Positions 53,640 through 64,000 of a DNA stretch of 64,000 bases are shown piece after piece. Positions within the stretch are counted from its first letter, which is position 1; every line of letters starts with the position of its first letter. The stretch comes from Scolanthus callimorphus (lineage: Eukaryota; Cnidaria; Anthozoa; Actiniaria; Edwardsiidae): positions 31,272,532 to 31,336,531 of the forward strand of contig CM066912.1 in assembly GCA_033964015.1 (NCBI GenBank), in the 5' to 3' direction. Under the pieces are notes generated by a model. That model was not told the origin of the DNA, searched no databases, and was given only the letters and a program-made list of their open reading frames with translations. A program made the translations under genes and the position numbers.

Positions 53640-55200
53640 ACTGGATCAGTCTACCAGAAGATCTCACTCTGCACGATGCCGGATGATTGGAAGCTCGCTA
53701 ACATAATTCCCCTGTTTAGAAAGGGTGACAAACAGATGTGGAAAACTACCGCCCTATATCACTCCTGTCGATCGTCTCCAGGACTCTAGAGCGCTGCTTG
53801 TTAAGCACGATACGAGGCCATCTCGTCTTAATCAAGAAGATTCAACATGGATTCATCCCTGGCAAGTCATGTGTCACACAGCTACTTGAAGTCCATGACT
53901 ACATCGGCTCCTTGTTGGACGATGGGAAACAGACTGCCGTAATTTACATGGACATGTCTAAGGCGTTCGACAAAGTTGATCACGCGTTGCTTATCAGCAA
54001 GCTACAGACCAGGTTTTTCATCTCGGGAAACTTGCTGTCCTAGTTCAGGTCATATCTTTTAGGGCGTAGGCAACGAGTCACCGTACTTGGCGCCACTTCA
54101 CCGGACAAGCCAGTGACGTCAGGGGTACCGCAAGGGTCCATCCTGGGCCCGATACTGTTCCTGTTATATGTGAACTACCTCCCTGACGCGGTTAAGAACT
54201 CACAGGTCGCCTCGTTCGCTGACGACACGAAATTATTCAAGCGCATCGATTCTACATCTGATGCCGCGCTAATGCAGAGCGACCTCTCGAAGCTGGAACT
54301 TTGGTTTGCCTCGGCTGGACTTGTGTTCAACCAACAAAAGTGCAAGACACAGAGGATAACACGAAACGTCAGCCCTGTCCAATACCCTTACAAGATTAGT
54401 GGCAAATCTTTAGAGTCACTACCCATGAAAAGTACCTTGGAGTCTACGTGAGCTCGGACCTCACGTGGTCCAAACACACGCTTCACCAGTGCGCCAAGGC
54501 CAACAAGCACTTGGGTTACCTACGGAGGTGTACACTTGAAATCACCAACTGAAGCACACGTTGAACACTATACTTAGCTGTCGTGCGGCCAGCGCTTGGT
54601 TACGCTACCCAAGTCTGGACTCCTCAAACAACTGAACTAATCAAGCGTATTGAGCGCGTTCAGCGACGCGCCACTAAATTTATCCTTAGCCTCCCATTCC
54701 TCTAGTGAAAGTTATCAGGACAGACTCATGTCTTGCAATCTCTTACCACTGTCTTACTGGCATGAGTATTTAGATTTGACTTTCTATTTCAACGCTATTA
54801 TTGGAATCGTTTGCATATCTCCCGATTTTCTGCCTGCACGTGTCTCTCCAGCAAGACTCACTAGACCTACAGCAAACAGCAATGTAATGAACTTCCGGCC
54901 TAAAAAATGTCGAACTTCTACATACCAAAACTTTTATTTTGTTAGAACGTCTAGAACTTGGAACTGTCTGCCAGCCCAGCTCAGACAAGACACTCTATCG
55001 CTCAACCAGTTTAAGTCAATGCTTACTGCTTACTATAAAGACTTGGTTATTTCTGTGTATGACGTGGAAGATCCCCGTACATGGAAATCCCTTCTTCTAA
55101 CCAGGGCCCACAGTTAGTGGTGTTAAACTGTTGTGGTGTCCCCGTCAATGTTTGCGTGACCTCATGTATGGGGATCCTCCACGTCAAATATAATAAATAA
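53640..55200 (+). mobile_element. Decayed non-LTR retrotransposon, reverse transcriptase part
   Basis: Broken reading frames encode DDWKLANIIPLFRKGDKQ, ENYRPISLLSIVSRTLERCL, the palm motif VIYMDMSKAFDKVDHALL, then TSGVPQGSILGPILFLLYVN and SFADDTKLF (FADD in place of YADD). The C-terminal part RTWNCLPAQLRQDTLSLNQF follows. There is a stop at 54041 and frame changes near 53740, 54440 and 54620. It is 5'-truncated and ends in a short AATAAATAAATG tail near 55200, as in CR1/jockey-like elements. Not functional. Confidence 0.88.
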
Positions 55201-55992
55201 ATGTATAACATGTGAGTTACAAGTAAATATTCTTAGGATCCAATGCAGCAGCCCAATGGACTTTATCTTAAAGGTTCGATCCATCCTTTTATTAAATTTT
55301 CAAACATTTAAAAAGCGAAATGTCCCCTTATGGAAGGTTGTTCTCCGTGAGAGTTAGTTGTCTCTCAGGAACACGGGTAAACCCTTTTGAGAGGTAGTTA
55401 TGCACAATGTACTCTAATCTCGTGAGGTGCAAGTGCTTTTGATTTTCCTTGATGAACATAACGCAAACTTCACAATAATATATCATATCAAACACAACTA
55501 AAGTTCCCAAAAAAGTATTGATGCGATTTTTTTTTCACGTGCTCTTAACTTTAAATTGACCATATTAGCAAGATATGTAGGAAAATTCAAAGGTCACGTT
55601 ATTTATGCATGGCCTTAATGCTGACCTTTGACTTTGCAGTTAATATCAAAGCTGATTCTTGTTGTACTCTGTACGATTCCATCACCATCTACAAATGGCT
55701 GCTTTGGAAAAGGAGGAAAGGTGGGCACTGAGCAAATTATTTGCATTTGTTTATTTGACACGACCAACTTTACAACAGATTGGTTGAGCTATTCCAAGTG
55801 TGCTCATATATTGATTCATTTAATAAGTTGGCATTAGTTGAAACGAATATTATCAATTTCAAGCCGCTAAATATTAAATTGGATTCTAGTTAACCCACCC
55901 ACACACTCTATAATATGGGTTTTAGTTTTACTGCTTAATTTGTAAACCTTTCCATTAATCTATCATGTGCTGTATTTGGTCCCAGCACCTCA

Positions 55993-56251
55993 TAGAGCGG
56001 ATTTCACATGACTGTCAACACTTGTTATGTAATTGCGATTTCTTTGCGTTCTCATTGGCTACTCGTTTTTTTCTCAGCCAATCAAATTCTTTAGTAAATA
56101 CAATTGCATAATTACTTAGCAATTGGTTCGGCTTGTGATTGGCTGAGAGAAAAGCCATTTAGGAGCAAGTGGTGATTTCTCTCGATTCTGATTGGCTAGT
56201 GATTGCTCAATTGCAATTGTTTTCACGACAGTCATAAGAAATCCGCTCTAT
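55993..56251. mobile_element. MITE, AGAGCGG-ended family (copy 4, inverted)
   Basis: Full-length copy in the opposite orientation, ends AGAGCGGATTTCACATGACT and AAATCCGCTCT. It ends 18 bp before the acceptor of the NLR-like exon. Confidence 0.9.
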
Positions 56252-56269
56252 TATTATTGCCAATTGCAG

Positions 56270-56705
56270 GGACAACTACTTCTGGATTACGCTTCTCCTG
56301 TTTCGGCCAGGAACAAACGATTACGCGAGTATTTCAAATTACGATGGCAGACAATTAAATGCACCCCTTGGATAGATGGCAGTCACTGTGGTCTTGAGCT
56401 GAAAAATGCCGGTGGTCTGACACTAGGTTCTCACGAAAACCCCAAGGTACTGGCAGGAGATACAGAGAGCTGGATCTGTCATTGCTAATCAAGATACTCA
56501 AGTTCTCATCATTAGGGTTCACCGTAGCTGGTACTCCAGTGCACACAGCTTTGGAACACTGAGGCATATACGCAACGAGTTGATCTGCCATGCCTCTGAT
56601 GCTAGAATTGAAAATACGTATTACCAGGTATTCTGGTTGATGCCTGTACTGCTTTGACAAACCATTTTGGCATGACAACAGAGGATATTGATAATGTGGA
56701 AAAAG
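56270..56705 (+). pseudogene. NLR-like locus, exon 1: HEPN-like segment
   Basis: The first segment gives LLLDYASPVSARNKRLREYF and PWIDGSHCGLELKNAGGL. The middle frame gives TLRHIRNELICHASDARIEN, with R-x(4-6)-H spacing as in HEPN folds of the DZIP3-like type. The third frame gives ALTNHFGMTTEDIDNVEK. The family call rests on this motif and on the position ahead of a NACHT domain. A 260-bp MITE ends 18 bp before the splice acceptor. Confidence 0.45.
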
Positions 56706-56999
56706 GTAAGATTTCATACTTATATCTTTTGTCTGATCATTTTTAATTGCATTTGATCACGTGAACATGAACATGAAAATAGATTGCTCTCCGCGATTTA
56801 CATCTGCAACATCTTTTTCTTATTGTGTTTTCATTATTAAAACCAAATAATTGTCAAAGAATATCTCAGAGTCTACGAACATCAAAACTATGCGTAAGTT
56901 AGTTGTCTTGTTTTCGGGTCTTCAACACAATGATGGGTAGATACCAATTGTCTAGAACTTTCCAAAATTATGAGGTCCTTTGGTGACGTGATAATAATA

Positions 57000-57060
57000 A
57001 TAATAATAATTCGTTTATTAACACCTTTTGCAGCTAGGAGCTGAATTACAGGTATGGCCA
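57000..57060. repeat. (AAT)n with retroelement-like end
   Basis: Run of AAT followed by TCGTTTATTAACACC; may be the tail of a decayed retroelement. Confidence 0.45.
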
Positions 57061-57528
57061 GGCAATTTACAATAAATAGTTAAATAATGAAATGTTCAAT
57101 CTCAATCCACTTGTCCCACGTATTTATGCGTGCAGAAGTTACCAAAGCGATCAGTGTTCGTACCAGTTAAATGGTGTGATAAAGCAGATCTAAGGTTATA
57201 TCTAGTAGTAGTTGAAACGAGACAGGACTTCACAAGGTTAGTAACAGGGTTTTGCGGTTTTAGGTCTTTGATAAACTGATCCCAACTTGAAATCTACTAT
57301 GACATGGCTTCCCGGGGATATATCTCCCATGCAAGTTTTTCTAATTAATTCCAGCAAAACTAAATAATTTAGAAGAAGGATCATTTCTTGAAGCCAGCAA
57401 GAATTTGCGAATATCATCAACTATATGCTTAAATTAGTTGTTCTGCTTCCTGTATTTGAACACAACGATAGTGTAGATACGAATAGTCTAGTTGCACGAA
57501 AATTACTCTGCAAGCAGTGGCCGTTTCC

Positions 57529-57790
57529 CAGGGGCGTAGCCAGCACTTATGAGAGGGGGGTTCCAAAATTCAAAAATAAAAAACTCCAATAGATCGGACG
57601 TGTTTTTTTGCGTTCTCGCCACAGGAACCCAGCCAAAATATTGATCTCGGGGAAAAACTAGCGTTTGAAGAAATTTGCTACATTTTATTGGAGCTTTTAT
57701 TTGTTGTCTATTAAATATTTACAGTTTTAGTAGTAAGTCGTTCCAGAACAGAGGCGAGGGGGGTTCCGCTGCGGGAGAGGGGGGTTCCGG

Positions 57791-57823
<33 letters not shown>

Positions 57824-57834
57824 CTACGCCCCTG
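57529..57834. mobile_element. hAT-like MITE with a 32-base C run
   Basis: Ends CAGGGGCGTAGCCAG and CGGCTACGCCCCTG, a very common style of hAT-type non-autonomous element. TTTCC on both sides may be part of a target duplication. The poly-C at about 57792-57821 is internal. Confidence 0.82.
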
Positions 57835-57892
57835 TTTCCTCCTGCTGCTCGCAGGGTACACGAAATAAATTACCAGTATTCAAGGTTTTCTA

Positions 57893-58270
57893 TAAGACGA
57901 AACCCACTAGCATACTATCGCGAATCCTTTGTTCATATTTCAATTGCATTGCATGGAATGAAATTACGAACTTTTTCAAACCATGAAAATAATACGTTTT
58001 AGGAACAAATCGCAGTACGATTTGATTCTGGGTTTCTTATAAAATTCTTACACAATTAGACTACTCGTTCTCTTTTTGTGTTGGTCAAATACTATCCATT
58101 GACTACATACAAACCTCAAACTCGTTAGAAAGCGAGAACATGTTGTGTAATTATTTTAGTAGAAACTCTCCAATATGCCACCTTTCCGATTAATTTCACT
58201 GTTACTGAATTGCTGAGTAGGGGAGCCACAGATCAGATTGCAAATTCGTGATGGTATGCTATTGGGCATC
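57893..58270. mobile_element. Foldback element (copy 2)
   Basis: Shares AAACCCACTAGCATACTA and CGCGAATCC with the element at 5091-5390, and ends with a diverged inverted copy (ATGGTATGCTATTGGGC). It lies in the intron of the NLR-like locus. Confidence 0.6.
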
Positions 58271-58616
58271 CAAGAAATGTTTGTATTGTTTACTTGGAGC
58301 AAGAAGCAGTGTTCTAAACCATAATGTATTAAAATAATGAATGCAAAAGTTGTATGCCGATCATGTGAGTAATCGGAATTATAATGAAATCATTGCTCAT
58401 GGTTTTAGACATCAGAAAACCTTGGGGAGAGTTATTGGCTATTATGCAGCAGTGCCTTACTAACGAACTTGTTATATCAACTGCCGTTAGCAACTGTAAG
58501 TATGCTCCTATCCAACTCTGTTTTATATCATTTACTCAGTTCATAAAAGCGGAAACTTTACTCTCGATGATCTAGCGCATGCGAGAGCAGACAAGAAAGC
58601 CACCTCACTTTAATGC

Positions 58617-58645
58617 CCCCCCCCCCCCCCCCCCCAAAAAAAAAG
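58617..58645. repeat. Homopolymer C/A run
   Basis: About 19 C followed by 10 A, in the intron of the NLR-like locus. Confidence 0.9.
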
Positions 58646-58783
58646 GACGCTCGAACCTGAGATGTTCTCTTAATTGAGAGTTTCTCAATACTTTCCTTTA
58701 TTATCTGCCGTGTTGGATAACGTAAACAAGAAACGTTTATTTATCCTGATGTAAACATTTGCTTTCCATTTATCTTTTTATAG

Positions 58784-59270
58784 TGCATGGAAGAATGACG
58801 ATTCTTGAGCAAGGTCAACAAGACATTATAGCAGGTCAAGAAATATTCAGCAAAGTCAACAGACTATTCTTTCAGGCCAGGAAACCATCGATCAGGGCCA
58901 ACAGATTATTCGAGTAGGACAGGAAAACATTCATCAGGGTGTACAGAGCATTTTGTCAAGTCATGAAACCATGCAAGAAAATATTCAGAAAATGGGAATG
59001 TTACTTGAAAAGGTTGCTGATTCTACGCCCCAAACGCAAGCGTCGAAACAGTCAGATAGGGAAGGTCAAGGTATTTTGGCCGAGATCTGGAAACCTGCAG
59101 CTTTCCAAGATAAAGATGATGTTAAACGAAAACAGCAGATAATAGCACAGAAGCTGCAGACAATACGCAAAGATAACAATGCTGATTGTGCGCACAATAT
59201 GGAAACTCCTGCTGATTGTGCGCACAATATGGAAACTCCAACAGTTTCTTTAAACACAAAGGAAGTTGAA
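58784..59270 (+). pseudogene. NLR-like locus: Gln-rich helical repeats
   Basis: Four repeats of about 14 residues share the pattern I-x-x-G-Q-E-x-I-x-Q-x-x-Q, for example ILSGQETIDQGQQI and IRVGQENIHQGVQS. The spacing of Ile fits an amphipathic helix, probably a coiled coil for oligomerisation. A frame break near 58845 lies in the first repeat. A duplicated ADCAHNMETP block (30 bp, at about 59181-59240) follows. Confidence 0.6.
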
Positions 59271-60450
59271 AAGGTTATTATCCGATTTGACAGCACACGA
59301 GTTCTTCACATCTCAACTAAGGACGCTCTACGGGACATTATGTCAAGGCATTGCTGAGAACAAAAAAGACAAGGAAGCAATTTATCAATGCTTCAAGGAT
59401 AATGAGTCCGGAGAGGAATCGCCTGTGCGGAGAGTTCTTATCGAAGGAGCTCCTAGTTCTGGTAAAACCACGTTATGCAGCAATCTAGCACGCGACTGGA
59501 TAAACAGTGCAATCCCTATTAACGTAGATGTTGTGTTCTATCTGCAAGCTCGCAAAATATCTGGTAATATTTTAGAAACTATTGAAGAGCAACTAATTCC
59601 GGAGCATCTTAGAGATGATGCAAGAAAGGTGGAGTGGTTTGGGGACATAGGATGTAACTCGAAGAACATTCTTGTCATTATCGACGGTCTTGAGGAAGCT
59701 TCGCAGTGTCGGGAAATGCTTGAAGAGCTGCTCCGCGGGGACATTTTACCAGGATGTTATGTCGTAGCAACAAGACGAGGCAGCCAAGAAGAAGAGAGGA
59801 AATTAGCCAGAACCTGCTTCGATCGTGTTTTGCAAACAAGTTTTTCTTCCGATGTCTTCGCTTTTGTCCATGATTATTTTGATGCCGACGTCTTAACCGC
59901 AGCAAACCTTGCATCGATCATCGAGATGTATCCCAGTTTAAAGAAAGCGATGACTTCTAATCTACAAATTAGAAGGCTTATATGTGAGGTGTACAAGACA
60001 TTCAGCGAAACTCAAGCAGGTGTAGGCGACCAGCCTACTCTTTTTCATCTCTACAGGAAAATGGTGGAGCTCCATCTCACCCGCCGGTGTTCAGAGGTCC
60101 GTATGAGTACCGAAGATGTTGTGAACATTTTCTATACCCTGCTGAATAAATTTGCATTCTTGGCATTTGTTAATAATCAGTGGTATTTTGATCAAGCCCA
60201 GCTGTTGGAAGACGACAGAATGATTTTATCGAGCTTATGCTTTCTCAATATGGTGAATCACAAATACGGTAAAAAGTTTTGTTTCACGGATCGTTCTGTC
60301 GCGAAATATTTTGCTGTGGAATACTTTATATCCTGCATAGAGAGCAGAAATTTTCGAGAGATTACCTCCATGAACAATGGAAGCATCATATACAGAGCTG
60401 TCCGCCAATTTGGTGCGATAACTGAGGCTAGCTGTCTACGCCCACCATAA
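59266..60450 (+). pseudogene. NLR-like locus: NACHT NTPase domain
   Basis: An open frame of 394 residues. It contains VRRVLIEGAPSSGKTTLCSN (P-loop), FYLQARKISGNI, KNILVIIDGLEEASQCREM (Walker B), then VVATRRGSQEEERKL in the sensor 1 position. The helical part has IIEMYPSLKKAMTSNLQIRR, LFHLYRKMVELHLTRR and LLNKFAFLAFVNNQWYF, as in NLR winged-helix regions. The domain itself is intact. The true protein continues in another frame beyond about 60428. Confidence 0.85.
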
Positions 60451-61690
60451 AGGCGTTCCTCGTGGCTCTTCTTGAATCATCTAGTCCCAAGGCAGATGGT
60501 GCTTATACGTTCGCATTTGAGCTGATTGGTAACATTCAAAGTGATGATGAAATTCTAGAAGTTGTCAATGAGGTTGTAGCAAGTTTTCCAGAAACCATCG
60601 ATATTGACTGTAGCATTTACTTAGCTCTCCGAGGATTTTTGAAGTTTTTTCTCCGTCCAGCACCTCTTACAGAGGATCGCCGGACTACTCGAATAAAGGA
60701 GATCCTTTTTCACGGTCTGCCTAAGACACAGATGACGCAGATGTTTGATGCTTTCTATCAGCTTAAGTGCCTCAAATGTCTACGGTTTGGAGACAAATGT
60801 GACATATCAGTTGTAGGGAGTTACTTAGAGGCCTTCCAATCCTCTATCCCCGCCTCTCCCTCTCTCTGCGAACTTGACATTTCGCGGAAAACCGTCACTG
60901 AAGTTCGTGATCTTCAATACTTCCTAACTACTCTATCCGAGCTGAAGGCCTTGACAAGCCTGACGTTAAAGAACTTACGACTAGGCACCGCTGGCTCGAA
61001 AGTTATTTCATCAATGCTGATTGATGATGACGATGAAGAGGGGCTAACTATAGAAAGAAATCGTCTATGTACGCTCAAGGTTCCTGGCTGTGAATTAGGA
61101 TTGATTGGTTTTGCACTTTTTGCTCGCGTTTTGCGTTCCAATTGTACCCTGGAACACTTTGACGTTAGTGAGAATCGTATTGGCCCTGAATGCGCATCTC
61201 ATTTGGCTAAGCTTCTCATGGAAAATTCCACATTAAAGTGCTAGCTTTATCTAACAACGCTTTTTCCGCCGTTGTGTGTACACGCATATCTAGCGGCATC
61301 AAAGCCGACAAATCTTTGCGAGAGTTGGATCTAAGTTATAATGCCCTGGGTGACCAAGGAGCCATCGAACTCATGAAGAATGGCATCCAGGACAACACGA
61401 GCCTGCAAACTCTAAGACTTAATTCCTGCGGAATTACCAACGATGGCATGCGTGTCATTGTAGATGTGGTTAAAGCCAGGCGAACGGTGCTCCGCGATCT
61501 CTGCGTGGTCGGTAATGCGTTTGGTAGCTCTTTGGCTATAGAGCTTATCCGGAGTAATGCGTTGACAAAGTTCTGTTTCACGATGCAGGAGTGCTCGGAT
61601 CTTGCCCAGATCCAAACTGCTTGTGAAGAAAAAGGCTATTCTTCGTCGACAAAGCGTTCAGAAGTGTGCATATTTTTTAACAATACCTAA
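60431..61690 (+). pseudogene. NLR-like locus: C-terminal LRRs
   Basis: The first frame (about 60432-61238) runs through STPTIKAFLVALLESSSPKA to LEHFDVSENRIGPECASHLA. The second (61238-61690) runs from LALSNNAFSAV through LRELDLSYNALGDQGAIELM and LQTLRLNSCGITNDGMRVIV to a stop at 61688. Spacing of LxxLxLxxNxL is about 28 residues, the ribonuclease-inhibitor class. A one-base gap at TTAAA/GTGC joins the two frames. Confidence 0.8.
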
Positions 61691-62184
61691 ACGAGTCGTA
61701 ACGGATCTGTTATTCCGTGAAGAACGTCGCTAATGAAGAGGGGGCGGTTCCCTAAGGTATGGGCTCGCGAACATTATTTCTCCACGGACAATAATCCGTG
61801 TTGCGTCACATTTCATGCTAAGAGTGTCGTTCGTGCCGTTTTATTTCCTTAAAACTGGCATATCTTGTACAATATTTTATTTAAAACGAAATTCACTTAA
61901 TAGATCACGTTTTGGATTTAAAGAAAAAAGTACCGGCACAGACCAAATCGGCTAACGGTGTTTACATCCAACCAATTCAGATCATGTGATGATTCCTTTC
62001 ATGATTGAACTCAAATAATTTTACACTGTCGTGACTGTCAAACAGAACCTTCTTTCCACTGTTCAAAGAAACAATTTGGCTTCGTAGCAAGGGAAAATCG
62101 TTTTTTAGATGTTTAAATTCGAGAAATTTAATTTTAAAGTTGTTGACCTGAGTGTACAAACACTTCCCTTTTGATAGGAATTTC

Positions 62185-62445
62185 TAGTTAAATAGTTATA
62201 CTTTTAGTTAAATAGTTATAGTTATTGTTATTATAGTTTTAATTTTATTGTTATTTGTAGTTACAGTTATAGTTATTATGGTTATATTATAGTTTTAGTT
62301 TTTATAGTTATTGTTATTTATAGTTATAGTTGTTATTGTTATTTATAGTTATAGTTATTATAGGTATATTAGAGTTATAGTTATTATAGTCATATTATAG
62401 TTTTAGTTATTATAGTTATATTGTAGTTTTAGTTTTAATTGGACA
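62185..62445. repeat. TAGTTATAGTTATTA low-complexity array
   Basis: Degenerate tandem of TAGTTATAGTTATTA-type words with T/A variation. Confidence 0.9.
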
Positions 62446-62598
62446 CAGACTTGAAAAGGTGTTCAAGGAAAAAAGCTCATATATTATTTTAAAGCTTATA
62501 GAATTAATTTCCTTTGTAATATGTTATTTCTGTAAAAATGTCCTTCAAATATTAAGAGTTTTGATGCGAAAAGGAAAAAAAAACATCTTTACTGCAGT

Positions 62599-62742
62599 AT
62601 TCGCCTTTGTCACACGGCAGCCATCTGGATTTTTTCTTACAGAAATGACTATGCGTGGGTGAGCTTACACGCTTGGCCTCGCTTTCATGTCAGCTTCGCT
62701 GTATTAGAAAATCCAAGATGGCTGCCGTGACAAAGGCGAATA
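62599..62742. mobile_element. Short foldback element
   Basis: Ends ATTCGCCTTTGTCAC and GGCAGCCATCT, mirrored by AGATGGCTGCC and GTGACAAAGGCGAAT. Confidence 0.88.
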
Positions 62743-63057
62743 GCTTCTGTCCGCTCGCATAAACGCACACGTGACTCTAAACTTTACACACAATTTAATT
62801 CGTAGATTGATGATCTAAACAAGTATGAGGGATTTTTGATATATATCATATTTACAGGATGACCTCTCAAAGTTAATTTTCGCATTTTTTTTATACCGCG
62901 GACACAAAATTGATAATAAAATCGGTTTGAAAAACAATACCAAAAATCTGCCACTGCCACTAGCTCTGATTTTCAATGAAGTGCGGACGTTTAAGTTAGA
63001 ATGTGAAGTGCACGGGGGGACTCGTCGGAAACTTTCGATGTTCGCTTAGTTGATTTT

Positions 63058-63665
63058 GACCCCTAAAAGGTACCAACAAGACGTATTTTTCCTCGTAATT
63101 TTCTATCGTTTTTTACGTGGGAAAAGAAAATCCCAGAGAAATCCAGGCTACCAACAAGCGTGACTTGCTTGATTTGCTAGAACGGAACTCTAACAGGTAC
63201 CGGAGTAGGCGTGCGCTACTATATCTTAATAACCAATGTTCGCTGTCGGTTTTGATTAATCTAGTTGCTCCGCCCCGGTCGGGAATGATCGTCGGACATT
63301 TTCAGTTTCACTCTAAAAGATACCAAACATGGCGTGGCTCAAATAATTTGTTACCCGCTAAAAGATACCCTAAACGATGAGGCCTTATGTGCCAAGCAGG
63401 CGCGAAGGAGATAGGTAACAGGTAAAAGATACCCGTCAAGAAATTTCCGTGCTTGACTGAAATGCTACATTTAATGTTGTTTAATTTATCGTCTTCTCAT
63501 CGAGTACCCTCTCTTTTCTACACGGTTTTTAGGAGCACCACCATGAGACAAAACAATGTGGACACATATTTCGGCCCTAAAAGATACCAATTCCCTAAAA
63601 TTTTATTGAAGATCCAGGACACCCCTAAATGAGACCGCCGATTAACCCCTAAAAGATACGACGAT
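63058..63665. repeat. Dispersed CTAAAAGRTACC motif cluster
   Basis: The 12-mer or close variants occur at about 63063, 63312, 63358, 63423, 63577 and 63648, nearly always on the plus strand, with unrelated sequence between. Similar CAAAAAGGTACCA words lie at 35573, 35614 and 35977. Confidence 0.7.
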
Positions 63666-63692
63666 CATCCCCGACGAAAAAATATGGGAGTT

Positions 63693-63712
63693 CCCCCCCC
63701 CCCCCCCCCTCC
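63693..63712. repeat. C homopolymer
   Basis: About 17 C followed by CTCCCCC. The rest to the window end is AT-rich with no gene seen. Confidence 0.9.
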
Positions 63713-64000
63713 CCCGGGTTGCTCCCATGGGCTGTATATATTTCACTTAATGAAGTCTATAAAATCTATAGTGGATAGTATGCCTTCTTGTTAGTTAGCA
63801 TAGTATAGTGAAGGATAACGAATACCTTAATATGGAAATTAACAATGCACTTTATTAACGAGATTTTACAACATTCGCTTTAATTTAATGTACGTTAATG
63901 AATGCCGATGTAAATTTAATGCACGTTATTTTTGACAACATTGTTAATTTGAAGCACCTTAATTGCATTACAAAATCTTGTCTATTTTTTCTATTAATAG

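Larger units (their letters stand above)
56270..61690 (+). pseudogene. NLR-like locus: HEPN-like, Q-repeat helix, NACHT, LRR; several frameshifts
   Basis: Two exons are visible: 56270-56705 (acceptor AATTGCAG, donor AAAAG|GTAAG) and 58784 to about 61690. Exon phases join (G + TG = Val). Exon 1 reads through three frame segments, with a HEPN-like RNELICHAS motif at about 56571 and LTNHFGMTTEDIDNVEK at the end. Exon 2 starts with Gln-rich 14-residue repeats, then a NACHT domain with Walker A GAPSSGKTT (about 59446-59472) and Walker B ILVIIDGLEEA, then ribonuclease-inhibitor-type LRRs. Frame breaks lie near 56490-56560, 56640, 58845, 59272, 60428 and 61238. Each needs only one or two bases, so this is either a recent pseudogene or an assembly with indel errors. 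Such receptors recognise microbial or stress signals; the ligand here is unknown. Confidence 0.75.

Noticed and set aside
53439..53640. Possible LINE sequence upstream of the RT part
   Set aside because: No RT-family motif before DDWKLANIIPL; probably flanking sequence.

Overview
The window is nuclear DNA of an animal. It has spliced genes with GT-AG introns (plus one AT-AC and one GC-AG intron), metazoan signalling and transcription proteins, a NACHT-LRR immune-receptor-like locus, and a dense load of short inverted-repeat elements. The NLR-type gene, the gene structures and the repeat style suggest a cnidarian, probably an anthozoan such as a coral or anemone. That taxon is inference; no ribosomal or mitochondrial sequence is present to settle it.

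Layout. (1) 0-3.4 kb: simple repeats, then an intronless plus-strand ankyrin-repeat gene resembling ANKRD34 (1800-3296). (2) 3.4-10.6 kb: no convincing gene; a 0.9 kb TIR element and several smaller foldback elements. (3) 10.6-36.6 kb, minus strand: one phosphoinositide phospholipase C of the delta class, resolved here into 21 coding exons whose phases join throughout except for one apparent 1-nt frameshift in exon 18. Domain order is PH, EF-hand, catalytic X, acidic linker, catalytic Y, C2. One intron has every hallmark of a U12-type AT-AC intron. (4) 39.5-48.9 kb, minus strand: the large subunit of general transcription factor TFIIF (RAP74, GTF2F1), ten coding exons, about 558 residues. (5) 49-55.2 kb: transposon territory, with a foldback element, two decayed non-LTR retrotransposon fragments on opposite strands, a 1.2 kb degenerate repeat tract, and a 0.9 kb TIR element inserted next to that tract. 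(6) 56.3-61.7 kb, plus strand: a broken NLR-like locus (HEPN-like segment, 14-residue Gln-rich helical repeats, NACHT, LRRs) carrying several frameshifts. (7) 61.7-64 kb: AT-rich repeats, a foldback element and a dispersed short motif, no gene seen.

The genes do not form a pathway. The PLC would hydrolyse PIP2 in calcium signalling, GTF2F1 acts in RNA polymerase II initiation, and the NLR locus would belong to innate immunity if functional. The most distinctive features are the AT-AC intron, the repeated duplication of exon ends with their 5' splice sites into the downstream introns of both long genes, and the HEPN/Q-repeat/NACHT/LRR architecture.
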